Shown: positions 7,046 through 14,356 of the stretch, one piece after another
Position numbering within the stretch: position 1 is the first letter of the stretch
How the letters are laid out: the number at the start of each line of letters is the position of its first letter
Assembly (NCBI GenBank): GCA_002402965.1
Contig: DHGW01000051.1
Location: forward strand, 2,446 to 24,825
Direction of reading: 5' to 3'
Origin: Bacteroidales bacterium UBA4788
Lineage (GTDB): Bacteria; Bacteroidota; Bacteroidia; Bacteroidales; VadinHA17
DNA length: 22,380 nt
The notes under the pieces: model-generated
Seen by the model: the letters and a program-made list of their open reading frames with translations, nothing else
What the model was told of the DNA's origin: nothing
Database searches by the model: none
Translations under genes and position numbers: made by a program

Positions 7046-8299
7046 ATGTATAAAACAGTCTTTTTGTTCCTTGTTTTGGCAACAATAGTTGGTTGTAATA
7101 AGCAAGAAAACAAATTACCTGCCGCTAAACCAGAAAAAGTGGGTATGTCTGCAGAACGTATAAATCGAATTAAGCCTGTCATGCAGAGCTATATTGACGA
7201 GAATAAACTGCCGGGTATGATTACGATGGTAGCCCGGCACGGTGAGGTTGTCCATTTTGAAAAATACGGGTTGATGGATGTTGACAAGCCAATGCAGTTG
7301 AACACAATTTTTCGGATAGCTTCGATGACAAAGCCCGTGACAAGTGTAGCGGTAATGATGTTATATGAGGAAGGGTGTTTTCAGTTGGATGACCCGGTGT
7401 ATGACTATATTCCCGAATTCAAGAACCTGAAAGTATTTTCATCAATTGATAAAACCGGACTGCATACCGTGGATCCGGTACGTCCGGTTACTATTCGTGA
7501 TCTCCTGATTCACACATCCGGACTTACCGGAGTAGGGGCAGATTCTCCCGTTGATTCAATGTACGCCGCAGCAAATCTTTCTGATGGAACATTAAAAGAG
7601 ATGATTCAAAAACTTTCTGAAATTCCACTTTTATACCAACCGGGTACAAGATGGAATTATAGCAGGTCAACCGAGGTATTAGGCTATTTAGTAGAAGTTC
7701 TTTCCGGTAAACCACTTGATGTATTCTTTAAGGAGAGGATATTCAACCCGTTAAAAATGAATGATACTGATTTTTATGTCCCAATAGAGAAATTCAATCG
7801 GGTTGGTGCAGTGTATGCACCAGATTCGGTTGGAATTAAAATTATAATGGAGCCGGACACAAATAATATTTCAATACCTGTGAAATTTCTATCAGGCAAT
7901 GGGGGACTTGTTTCGACAGCCGCAGATTATATGGTTTTTTCTCAAATGTTACTGAACAAAGGGGAATATAACGGGGTGCGACTCTTAGGAAGCAGAACCG
8001 TTGATTTAATGACTTCAAATCATCTTTCAAACGAGATAATGCCTGATGATGAATTTTTTGGCCCTTTACTATCAGGGATGGGATTTGGTTTTGGTTTTGC
8101 AGTACTCCAGGATGATGTTCAATCAAATATAATCGGATCTGAAGGTTCATACTGGTGGTCCGGTTCCGGCAATACCTATTTCTATATTGACCCAAAAGAA
8201 GAATTAGTATTAATCTTAATGGCACAGTTTGTTCCGAATTATTATTATCCCATATATAAGCAATTAAGGGTATTGAGTTATCAGGCTATTATTGATTAA
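7046..8299 (+). CDS. Beta-lactamase-family serine hydrolase, lipoprotein
   Basis: The 417-residue protein begins with a lipoprotein signal peptide (MYKTVFLFLVLATIVGC, lipidated Cys17), so it is exported and membrane anchored. The rest is a class C beta-lactamase/penicillin-binding protein fold: S-x-x-K as SMTK (Ser93 nucleophile, Lys96), the Tyr motif as NYSRS (Tyr205), the landmark IRDLLIHTSGLTG between them, and WWSGSGNTYFYIDP in place of the KTG/HTG triad near the C-terminus. This layout is typical of EstB-like esterases, D-aminopeptidase-like or peptide hydrolases rather than true beta-lactamases, so antibiotic resistance should not be assumed. It closes the group with the CPBP protease and the NTF2-like protein, which is AT-richer than the genes further right. 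The gene looks complete. Confidence 0.88.
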   Translation: MYKTVFLFLVLATIVGCNKQENKLPAAKPEKVGMSAERINRIKPVMQSYIDENKLPGMITMVARHGEVVHFEKYGLMDVDKPMQLNTIFRIASMTKPVTSVAVMMLYEEGCFQLDDPVYDYIPEFKNLKVFSSIDKTGLHTVDPVRPVTIRDLLIHTSGLTGVGADSPVDSMYAAANLSDGTLKEMIQKLSEIPLLYQPGTRWNYSRSTEVLGYLVEVLSGKPLDVFFKERIFNPLKMNDTDFYVPIEKFNRVGAVYAPDSVGIKIIMEPDTNNISIPVKFLSGNGGLVSTAADYMVFSQMLLNKGEYNGVRLLGSRTVDLMTSNHLSNEIMPDDEFFGPLLSGMGFGFGFAVLQDDVQSNIIGSEGSYWWSGSGNTYFYIDPKEELVLILMAQFVPNYYYPIYKQLRVLSYQAIID

Positions 8300-8341
8300 T
8301 TGATACTATCTGACAATATGTAACTAAAGTTGCATTTACCA

Positions 8342-8632
8342 TTACTTTTTCGGATTAAGATATTTCTTAAGGTCATTTACATAGGATTCGAATGCCTTTA
8401 TTCCTTTATCTGTGATTGACAGCATCGTGTTCGGGTAATTGTTTTTAAAGGATTTTTCAACTTTAATATACCCGGCATCCTCCAGTTTTTTTATCTGGAT
8501 ACTGATATTGCCCGCAGCGGCTTTAGTTTCGCTCTGTATATGCGTAAACTCCACTTTTCCGGAAGCCACCAGCATCGAAATAATTGCCAACCGTAGCTGC
8601 GAGTGCAACAGTGGATCTAAATCGTTGTACAT
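8342..8632 (-). CDS. Winged-helix transcriptional regulator (MarR/ArsR-like, HTH_34 type)
   Basis: A 96-residue protein that is essentially one winged helix-turn-helix domain. The first helices read LDPLLHSQLRLAIISMLVASGKVEF, the recognition helix region is AAAGNISIQIKKLEDAGYIKVEK, and the wing is followed by MLSITDKGIKAFESYVNDLKKYL, a common dimerisation tail. This short form is known as a stand-alone regulator usually encoded next to a small membrane protein, and exactly that gene precedes it here with a four-base gap. The pair is therefore probably co-transcribed and may sense a membrane or envelope signal; that last step is inference. It is convergent with the serine hydrolase gene, whose stop lies 42 bases away. 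No ligand-binding cysteines or histidines typical of metal-sensing ArsR proteins are seen. Confidence 0.85.
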   Translation of the reverse strand: MYNDLDPLLHSQLRLAIISMLVASGKVEFTHIQSETKAAAGNISIQIKKLEDAGYIKVEKSFKNNYPNTMLSITDKGIKAFESYVNDLKKYLNPKK

Positions 8633-8636
8633 AGTC

Positions 8637-8954
8637 CTATTCTTTTGTCGCTCTTAATAAATATCCGGGTACCAGATAACCGCAAATTATTGCTGCACTG
8701 ACAACCAATGCCAGGTATTCATTTGTCACAAATGTTGAAGCAATACTGAATATAAAAAACGACATACCTCCAAAAATTAAAGGTTTAAACCTGATCACCA
8801 GCCCGGTGGTTGTAGTTGCTATGCCTGCGACTAACAACATTAGCGACGGTGGTTCTATTTCCAATCTGAAACATAGTATTATTGCAAGAACAAATGAAGC
8901 AGCGGTTACCCACCATAGTTTATCTATAAACCTATCTATCTGGCTGGTTGACAT
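8637..8954 (-). CDS. Small four-helix membrane protein paired with the winged-helix regulator
   Basis: The 105-residue protein begins MSTSQIDRFIDKLWWVTAASFVLAI and has four hydrophobic segments (about residues 14-28, 34-52, 57-73 and 77-100) separated by short loops such as RFKP. It ends YLLRATKE. No enzymatic motif is visible and I do not recognise a named family. It is the upstream gene of a two-gene unit with the winged-helix regulator, only four bases away. Small membrane proteins in such pairs are often the regulator's partner or target; here that is inferred from position alone. It is divergent from the nitroreductase gene, with about 96 bases between the start codons. Confidence 0.7.
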   Translation of the reverse strand: MSTSQIDRFIDKLWWVTAASFVLAIILCFRLEIEPPSLMLLVAGIATTTTGLVIRFKPLIFGGMSFFIFSIASTFVTNEYLALVVSAAIICGYLVPGYLLRATKE

Positions 8955-9050
8955 TAGCCTCGGAGAATGAATTCAGGCGTTGCCGTGCAGTACATTTTTT
9001 ACTATCTTCAGCCCTGGATTCCAAGAATAAACCATAAAACCACTCCGGTC

Positions 9051-9620
9051 ATGAAAACCAGATCAGCATCACTCCTGCTTGCACTCCTCATCCTGGCCAG
9101 CGGCAACGCTCTGTCACAGACTTCCGGCAACCCTGTCACAGACCTCCTCCTCTCTGCATGGTCGCCCCGCAACTACACTACTCTGCCTGTCACCGATCAG
9201 CAGATTGACATGATACTGCAATGCGGCATCAAGGCACCCAGCTCACGTAACGGGCAGCCATGGCACTTCACGGTGCTGAAGAACGAAGCCGTGATGAAGG
9301 AGATCATCCCAAACATTACTCCTGGCAATGTGATCATAGTCATCTCCGGCAAATTGTCACAGGCGGGCACAACACCCGACTTCGACTGCGGACTGACGAC
9401 ACAGAACATGTTCGTTGCCGCCACATCGATGGGCCTCGGGGCAAGGATCTACGGCGGTCCAATAGCGGCAGCAAGGGAAAAACGGGAGGCACTTCAGATA
9501 CCTGAAGGATTCACACCTGTCATTATGCTCAGGGTGGGTAACTTCGAAAAAGGTACTGATGCCGTCTCAGGCGCATCACCCCGCAAGGCAAAGGAGGAGG
9601 TCGTCAACTGGGTTAAGTAG
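9051..9620 (+). CDS. Exported nitroreductase-family protein
   Basis: The 189-residue protein carries a cleavable signal peptide (MKTRSASLLLALLILASGNALSQ) followed by a short nitroreductase domain. The family landmark KAPSSRNGQPWHFTVLKN (FMN-binding region) is clear, as are the dimer-face helix LTTQNMFVAATSMGLGARIYGG and the terminal strand VIMLRVGNFEKG. The N-terminal Arg-Ser-x-Arg motif of cytoplasmic members is altered to SAWSPRNYTT. At about 167 mature residues it is close to the short end for the fold. Most nitroreductases are cytoplasmic because FMN and NAD(P)H are there, so a periplasmic member implies a different electron donor or a non-enzymatic role. The start at 9051 is chosen because it begins the signal peptide; an in-frame ATG at 8967 would place 28 unsuitable residues in front. 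Confidence 0.82.
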   Translation: MKTRSASLLLALLILASGNALSQTSGNPVTDLLLSAWSPRNYTTLPVTDQQIDMILQCGIKAPSSRNGQPWHFTVLKNEAVMKEIIPNITPGNVIIVISGKLSQAGTTPDFDCGLTTQNMFVAATSMGLGARIYGGPIAAAREKREALQIPEGFTPVIMLRVGNFEKGTDAVSGASPRKAKEEVVNWVK

Positions 9621-9846
9621 CTCCACCACAAATTTTAAATCAGCCGCACTGCAGGGTTTGCAGGTATGATTATTCAAGATCATAACATTTCATCTAATAA
9701 GTGTACAAAACACATTTTTTTCTATATTTAACATATGAATGGCGCGCCAATTATTTTGAACCTGGATAATCCTCCTGGTCTGGCCATAGGCAATTGTTAA
9801 TCTTGCTACCTTCATTAATGGAAAAGCAATAAAAAAGAAACTGATT

Positions 9847-12800
9847 ATGAAAATCAACAAGCTGATCGTCGGAATTGCATTGAGCCTATGTGCGTTGGGG
9901 AGCGCCCCCGCGTTTGCACAGGACGGTGACCAGATCCTTGACGGGATAGGTGAAACCGGATTAATCTCACGCTACCAGTTCAAGGGTGATGTGAGAGACT
10001 GGTCGCGTAACAACCTCCATGGCATCATGCAGGGGACTGACTTCAGATTCATCCCCGACAGTCTCTTCGGCAACGTACTCTCCCTTTCGGGCGAAAGCGA
10101 AACCTATATCACCATCCCGGGTGAGGCCGTTTCAGGCGAGGAATCGCTTACAATCACCGGATGGATTAATCTTCGCTCCGCGAAACCGGGGCAGGTATTT
10201 TTCGATTTCGGGAAGAACGGCAGTTCTCACTTCTTTGCTGCTCCCGCAGGAACGAAGGATGGAGAGGGCTTCCAGGCACAGATAGTGACCGCGTCGAAAA
10301 CCTATGTTGCAACGTCAACTGCCGTGCCAGTCAATAAGTGGAGCCACCTGGCCGTGGTGATTGACGTACCGTCGAAAACTCTGAGCACATACCTTAACGG
10401 TGAGCTCGTTGGCGGGACGAAGGATGTGGCGCTGGAGCTGAAGCAGCTGTTCGATTTTGATACCGATAAGAATAATCAGCTCTACATAGGGAAACCGATT
10501 GATGGCGGGAAGACCTACCTGAACGCGAAGCTGTCCGATTTCCGGGTCTACCGTATACCACTGACACAGAGGCAGATTGGGAGAATTTATTACACTGCAC
10601 TGAGAGGCGGCAATCCGCAGGCAGGGCGCAGAGGCCAGGCAGAACAGAATCTCCCGGTCTTTCCCGCAACAACACCGCAGCTATACAATGCGTTCCTTGT
10701 CAGCGTTCCTGACACGCAGGCGGAGACCACAGTGGGACACCTCCCGAGACTGCCGCGCTTTGTGAAAGGCGTATACAGCAACGGCGTTGAGGGTCCTGAT
10801 GTGAGAGTGATCTGGCCGGCCCCCGCGGATAACAGCCAGGTGCTTGCCCCCGGCACATATACGATAACAGGTAAGGTTGCCGGTACAAGCCTCCAGCCTA
10901 AGGCCGTTGTCACTGTCACTGCTGGGGATGAGCATCATGCACCGCATCGCACGCTTGAAGCATTTGACCTTGACCAGGTGACGCTTGATGCTGACATCCA
11001 CAATCATAAGACGAAGTTCATCGAGAACCGTGATAAGTTCATAACGGGCCTCGAGGCTACCAACCCGGATAATTTCCTTTATATGTTTCGCAATGCCTTC
11101 GGGCAGAAGCAGCCCGAGGGAGCCAGGCCGCTCGGCGGATGGGACAGCCAGCAGACAAAGCTTCGCGGTCACGCAACAGGACATTACCTCACCGCCATCG
11201 CACAGGCCTATGCCAGCACCGGTTATGATGCTGCGCTTCAGGCAAAGTTTGCCGGCAAGATGGAGTATATGGTGAATACGCTGTATGACCTTGCACAGAT
11301 GTCGGGCCAGCCTCGTACAGCCGGTGGTGAACATGTCTCGGATCCTACGGCCGTACCTCCCGCAGCGGGAAAAGCAGGCTTCGATTCAGACCTGAGTTTG
11401 GAAGGCATCCGCACCGATTACTGGAACTGGGGCAAGGGCTTTATAAGCGCCTATCCGCCTGATCAGTTCATCATGCTGGAGAAGGGAGCCACCTATGGCG
11501 GCTCGAATGCACAGATATGGGCGCCGTACTACACCCTGCACAAGATCATGGCCGGGCTGATGGATATCTACGAGGTCAGCGGCAACGAGAAGGCGCTGGA
11601 GACAGCAAAAGGGATGGGCACATGGGTACATGCCCGCCTTAGCCAGCTGCCGGAAGAGACGCTTATAAGCATGTGGAACAGGTACATCGCCGGGGAGTTC
11701 GGAGGGATGAACGAGGCGCTGGCCAGGCTGTCACGCATCACCGGCGAGGCCAGTTACATGAAGGCTGCGCAGCTGTTTGACAACATCAGGCTTTTCTACG
11801 GAGATGCCGATCATTCACACGGTTTGGCAAAGAACGTTGATATGTTCCGCGGGCTGCATGCCAACCAGCATATTCCCCAGATCATCGGGGCCATTGAGAT
11901 CTACCGTGATACGGAATCCCCCGAGTATTACAGCATCGCTGATAACTTCTGGGACATGGTCACCCATGACTATATGTACAGCATCGGCGGTGTTGCAGGA
12001 GCGCGCAATCCGAACAACGCGGAGTGCTTCACCGCACAGCCGGCCACCCTCTATGAGAACGGTTTCTCCGCAGGCGGACAGAACGAGTCCTGTGCCACCT
12101 ACAACATGCTCAAGCTGACCGGCAGCCTCTTCCTCTTCAACCAGGATGCGCAGCTGATGGATTACTATGAGCGTGGGTTGTACAATCACATCCTGGCCTC
12201 GGTGGCGGAGCACACCCCAGCCAATACTTATCATGTGCCTTTGAGGCCGGGATCGATGAAGCAGTTCGGGAACGCGAATATGGATGGCTTCTCATGCTGT
12301 AACGGGACGGCCCTGGAGAGCAGCACGAAGCTCCAGAACTCGATTTACTTCAGGAGTGCCGACAACCAGGCGCTGTATGTGAACCTGTATGTCCCCTCGA
12401 CACTGACGTGGACCGAGAGGAAGGTTACAGTCAACCAGGCTACGGCCTATCCGAAGGAAGACCGGACGGTACTGACAATCAACGGCAAGGGTAAGTTTGA
12501 CCTGAACGTACGTGTACCGCACTGGGCAACGAAGGGTTTCTTTGTTAAGATCAACGGCAAGGATATGAAGGTTTCTGCGGTGCCGGGAAGCTATCTTACA
12601 ATCAGTCGTAAGTGGAAGAAAGGTGATACTGTTGAGCTGCGTATGCCGTTCAGGTTCTATCTTGAGCCAGTGATGGATCAGCAGAACATTGCGAGCCTCT
12701 TCTACGGGCCGGTGCTGCTGGCAGCGCAGGAGCCCGAGGCCCGCACCGAGTGGCGCAAGGTGACGCTGGATGCTTCAGACATCAGTAAATCAATTACAGG

Positions 12801-12903
12801 TGACCCCTCGAAGCTGGAGTTCAACATTGACGGAGTTGTGTACAAGCCGTTCTTTGATACTTACGGCAGGCACTCGGTTTACCTGGATGTTGTATTGAAG
12901 TAG
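9847..12903 (+). CDS. Secreted GH127-like beta-L-arabinofuranosidase with LamG and Ig-like domains
   Basis: A 1018-residue exported enzyme (signal peptide ending APAFA, residue 24). Residues about 35-260 form a LamG/concanavalin-like domain (GLISRYQFKGDVRDWSRNN, WINLRSAKPGQVFFDFG, LYIGKPIDGG, LSDFRVYRIPL). Residues about 285-362 resemble a group-4 bacterial Ig-like domain (VRVIWPAPAD, APGTYTITGKVAGT). The rest is the DUF1680 catalytic region, with GGWDSQQTKLRGHATGHYLTA at its start. The zinc-thiolate site of GH127 enzymes is preserved: Glu747 and Cys749 in NESCATYN and the pair Cys817-Cys818 in SCCNG correspond to the Glu, Cys and Cys-Cys of the Bifidobacterium HypBA1 enzyme, where the first Cys of the pair is the nucleophile. 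Glu726 (AECF) is the likely acid/base counterpart. The related GH146 family is an alternative. It probably releases L-arabinose from plant polysaccharide outside the cytoplasm. No SusC/SusD genes are nearby. Confidence 0.88.
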   Translation: MKINKLIVGIALSLCALGSAPAFAQDGDQILDGIGETGLISRYQFKGDVRDWSRNNLHGIMQGTDFRFIPDSLFGNVLSLSGESETYITIPGEAVSGEESLTITGWINLRSAKPGQVFFDFGKNGSSHFFAAPAGTKDGEGFQAQIVTASKTYVATSTAVPVNKWSHLAVVIDVPSKTLSTYLNGELVGGTKDVALELKQLFDFDTDKNNQLYIGKPIDGGKTYLNAKLSDFRVYRIPLTQRQIGRIYYTALRGGNPQAGRRGQAEQNLPVFPATTPQLYNAFLVSVPDTQAETTVGHLPRLPRFVKGVYSNGVEGPDVRVIWPAPADNSQVLAPGTYTITGKVAGTSLQPKAVVTVTAGDEHHAPHRTLEAFDLDQVTLDADIHNHKTKFIENRDKFITGLEATNPDNFLYMFRNAFGQKQPEGARPLGGWDSQQTKLRGHATGHYLTAIAQAYASTGYDAALQAKFAGKMEYMVNTLYDLAQMSGQPRTAGGEHVSDPTAVPPAAGKAGFDSDLSLEGIRTDYWNWGKGFISAYPPDQFIMLEKGATYGGSNAQIWAPYYTLHKIMAGLMDIYEVSGNEKALETAKGMGTWVHARLSQLPEETLISMWNRYIAGEFGGMNEALARLSRITGEASYMKAAQLFDNIRLFYGDADHSHGLAKNVDMFRGLHANQHIPQIIGAIEIYRDTESPEYYSIADNFWDMVTHDYMYSIGGVAGARNPNNAECFTAQPATLYENGFSAGGQNESCATYNMLKLTGSLFLFNQDAQLMDYYERGLYNHILASVAEHTPANTYHVPLRPGSMKQFGNANMDGFSCCNGTALESSTKLQNSIYFRSADNQALYVNLYVPSTLTWTERKVTVNQATAYPKEDRTVLTINGKGKFDLNVRVPHWATKGFFVKINGKDMKVSAVPGSYLTISRKWKKGDTVELRMPFRFYLEPVMDQQNIASLFYGPVLLAAQEPEARTEWRKVTLDASDISKSITGDPSKLEFNIDGVVYKPFFDTYGRHSVYLDVVLK

Positions 12904-12931
12904 GGACGAAAAGGGGCCCGGCGGATAGAAT

Positions 12932-12961
12932 TCGGTCTGCCTGGATGTGATGCTGGAATAG
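12932..12961 (+). pseudogene. Vestigial C-terminal tail of a second GH127-like gene
   Basis: Just after the stop of the GH127-like gene, one frame reads SVCLDVMLE-stop, closely matching the enzyme's own last residues SVYLDVVLK-stop. The DNA match extends a few bases upstream (CGGC-G/A-G... TCGGT) and both end in TAG. The two tails differ at many third positions, so this is an old duplication or the end of a deleted neighbouring paralog, not a recent assembly repeat. The remaining bases up to the XRE gene hold only short repeats: GAATCC/GGATTC around 12980, and CCAGGGAT (13025-13032) facing ATCCCTGG (13104-13111). Confidence 0.6.
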
Positions 12962-13144
12962 CAACTGGTTTATTACCGCACGAATCCGGTTTCAGGATTC
13001 TGACAGCGGCGAATGCATGGCAAGCCAGGGATCTGAGTGATTCCGGGCTTAACTCTAGTAGATTCGGTCTGATGGTGCAGGGTAGTGTTAAGTTTCATAG
13101 CCCATCCCTGGAAAGTCAGGTTATAACAAATTCATTAAGAAAAA

Positions 13145-13176
13145 TTTGCGTAATACAGAACATTGTGGTATTTTTG
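13145..13176 (+). promoter_or_regulatory. Bacteroidota-type promoter of the XRE/ImmA operon
   Basis: TTTG at 13145-13148 and TATTTTTG at 13169-13176 match the -33 (TTTG) and -7 (TAnnTTTG) elements of the Bacteroidota primary sigma factor, 20 bases apart, which is the expected spacing. Transcription would start near 13182, a short leader before the ATG at 13198. This is the clearest promoter in the window. Confidence 0.7.
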
Positions 13177-13183
13177 TACCACA
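13164..13183. promoter_or_regulatory. Palindromic operator overlapping the promoter -7 element
   Basis: TGTGGTA and its exact reverse complement TACCACA flank a six-base centre, TTTTTG. The -7 element lies inside this palindrome, so a dimer bound here would block RNA polymerase. Because the first gene downstream is an XRE-family DNA-binding protein, autorepression is the natural reading, though this is inferred. Confidence 0.6.
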
Positions 13184-13197
13184 CCAACCGGACAATC

Positions 13198-13569
13198 ATG
13201 AAAACATTTGCCAGCTTTATCAGAGAAAAGAGAATTGCGGCCGGTTTAACGCTGCGGGAGTTTTGCCGGCTGACAGGATTCGATGCCAGCAATTGGAGTA
13301 AAATTGAAAGGAACCTCATGCCCCCTCCGCAAAGCAAGAAAATCCTGGAATCAATAGCGGCTGTACTTGCTCTCGAATGCACCAGTCAGGATTACAAGGA
13401 GCTGATGGATCTTGCCGCTCTTTCTTCAGTTCCAGAGGATCTGATCGAACCAGAGATTCTTGAACAGCTACCTGTTTTCTTCAGAACCGTAAGAGGCGAA
13501 AAACCTACTGAGGAAGAATTAAAGACTCTGGTTACAAAAATCAGATCGGCATGGGCCCGCGAAAAATAG
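13198..13569 (+). CDS. XRE-family helix-turn-helix regulator (antitoxin/repressor-like)
   Basis: The 123-residue protein starts MKTFASFIREKRIAAGLTLREFCRLTGFDASNWSKIERN, a Cro/C1-type HTH in which GLTLREFCRLTG is the scaffold helix and FDASNWSKIERN the recognition helix. The remainder (KILESIAAVLALE... ELLEQLPVFFRTV... TLVTKIRSAWAREK in outline) is helical and could bind the partner. It is followed with a 19-base overlap by an ImmA/IrrE metallopeptidase, a known two-gene arrangement in which the protease cleaves or relieves the repressor; the pair also occurs as toxin-antitoxin-like or mobile-element control modules. The start at 13198 follows directly after a strong promoter and operator; in-frame codons further upstream (from 13072) would read through that promoter and are rejected. 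Confidence 0.88.
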   Translation: MKTFASFIREKRIAAGLTLREFCRLTGFDASNWSKIERNLMPPPQSKKILESIAAVLALECTSQDYKELMDLAALSSVPEDLIEPEILEQLPVFFRTVRGEKPTEEELKTLVTKIRSAWAREK

Positions 13570-14189
13570 TGTCTGTCAGACTAACCATGGATAAAATCCG
13601 GGAGGAAGCAGAAATTTTCCGGAAAGAACACATCTTTACATCAGACCTACCTGTGGATATTGAACATGTGGTTGAAGCAACCATGGGTATAAGCATTATT
13701 CCTGTTGAAAGCCTTCAGAAACATTGCGATATGGAGGGTTTCATATCTCAGGATTATAAGGCAATCTATGTTGATGAGTTTCTTTATACTGATGATCGCT
13801 ATTACAAAAGAGTCAGATTCACAATAGCTCATGAGATAGGGCACTTTATTCTGCACAGGAGCACTATTGACAATCAGAAATTTAAGGATGTTAACGACTG
13901 GATCAGGTTCAGGCTTGATCTCAATGATGAGACACTCGGCTGGTTCGAGACGCAGGCATCAGAGTTTGCCGGCAGATTATTGGTTCCAGTTGATCCCCTT
14001 GTTGAAGAGTTCCGAACAAAACGTAACAGCATTCTCAAAAAGTACATGTCATGGGATTCAAAGCCATTGAGTGATGATGACCTCTTTTCAATGGTCGCTC
14101 CGATGATCTGTGGCAGATTTGATGTTTCACCTGACGTAATTGAAAGAAGGCTGAGAAAAGAAAACATCGTTGCGATCCTGGGAAGATGA
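13551..14189 (+). CDS. ImmA/IrrE-family metallo-endopeptidase (COG2856-like)
   Basis: The 212-residue protein carries the zinc peptidase motif HExxH as AHEIGHFILH (His94, Glu95, His98), preceded by YYKRVRFTI, with the downstream acidic region ETQASEFAGRLLVP (Glu133 and Glu138 are candidates for the third ligand). An N-terminal helix IREEAEIFRKEH and the strand AIYVDEFLYT are typical of the family. ImmA cleaves the ICEBs1 repressor ImmR in Bacillus, and IrrE/PprI cleaves DdrO in Deinococcus; both are paired with XRE proteins, as here. The ATG at 13551 overlaps the end of the XRE gene, suggesting translational coupling; the ATG at 13587 is an alternative that drops 12 residues. Substrate is inferred to be the neighbouring regulator. 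It ends in TGA, with an open run of about 39 codons after it that I regard as chance. Confidence 0.88.
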   Translation: MGPRKIVSVRLTMDKIREEAEIFRKEHIFTSDLPVDIEHVVEATMGISIIPVESLQKHCDMEGFISQDYKAIYVDEFLYTDDRYYKRVRFTIAHEIGHFILHRSTIDNQKFKDVNDWIRFRLDLNDETLGWFETQASEFAGRLLVPVDPLVEEFRTKRNSILKKYMSWDSKPLSDDDLFSMVAPMICGRFDVSPDVIERRLRKENIVAILGR

Positions 14190-14259
14190 AGTAGTTTGTG
14201 CAGTACCACCCCGAAGGTATTTGGACAGGACACCAAGGGCAGTTACTTTCTTACGACCT

Positions 14260-14282
14260 GGATATCCCAAATTGTGATATCC
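14260..14282. repeat. Inverted repeat GGATATC / GATATCC
   Basis: Perfect 7-base arms (14260-14266 and 14276-14282) around a 9-base centre, about 70 bases after the ImmA stop codon. It could be an operator or an RNA hairpin. No T-run follows, so it is not a clear terminator. A second inverted repeat, CTGGCC/GGCCAG, lies at 14409-14431 inside the end of the next pseudogene. Confidence 0.35.
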
Positions 14283-14356
14283 AATCAATATGGGTAAAAC
14301 TGATTGTCCAACTGCATCATATTACTGATTATGAAAGATTTTAACTTTTATTGTTT

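Noticed and set aside
9690..9722. GTGT-ACAAA-ACAC followed by a T-run as an intrinsic terminator of the nitroreductase gene
   Set aside because: The stem has only four AT/GC-mixed pairs, too weak for a terminator, although the T-run is suggestive.
10681..11334. Reverse-strand open frame inside the GH127-like gene
   Set aside because: It lies wholly opposite the Ig-like and catalytic regions of the enzyme and has no domain of its own.
14190..14310. Read-through extension of ImmA beyond its TGA (about 39 codons)
   Set aside because: The family's normal length ends near the TGA and the extension has no conserved feature; TGA is a normal stop in neighbouring genes.
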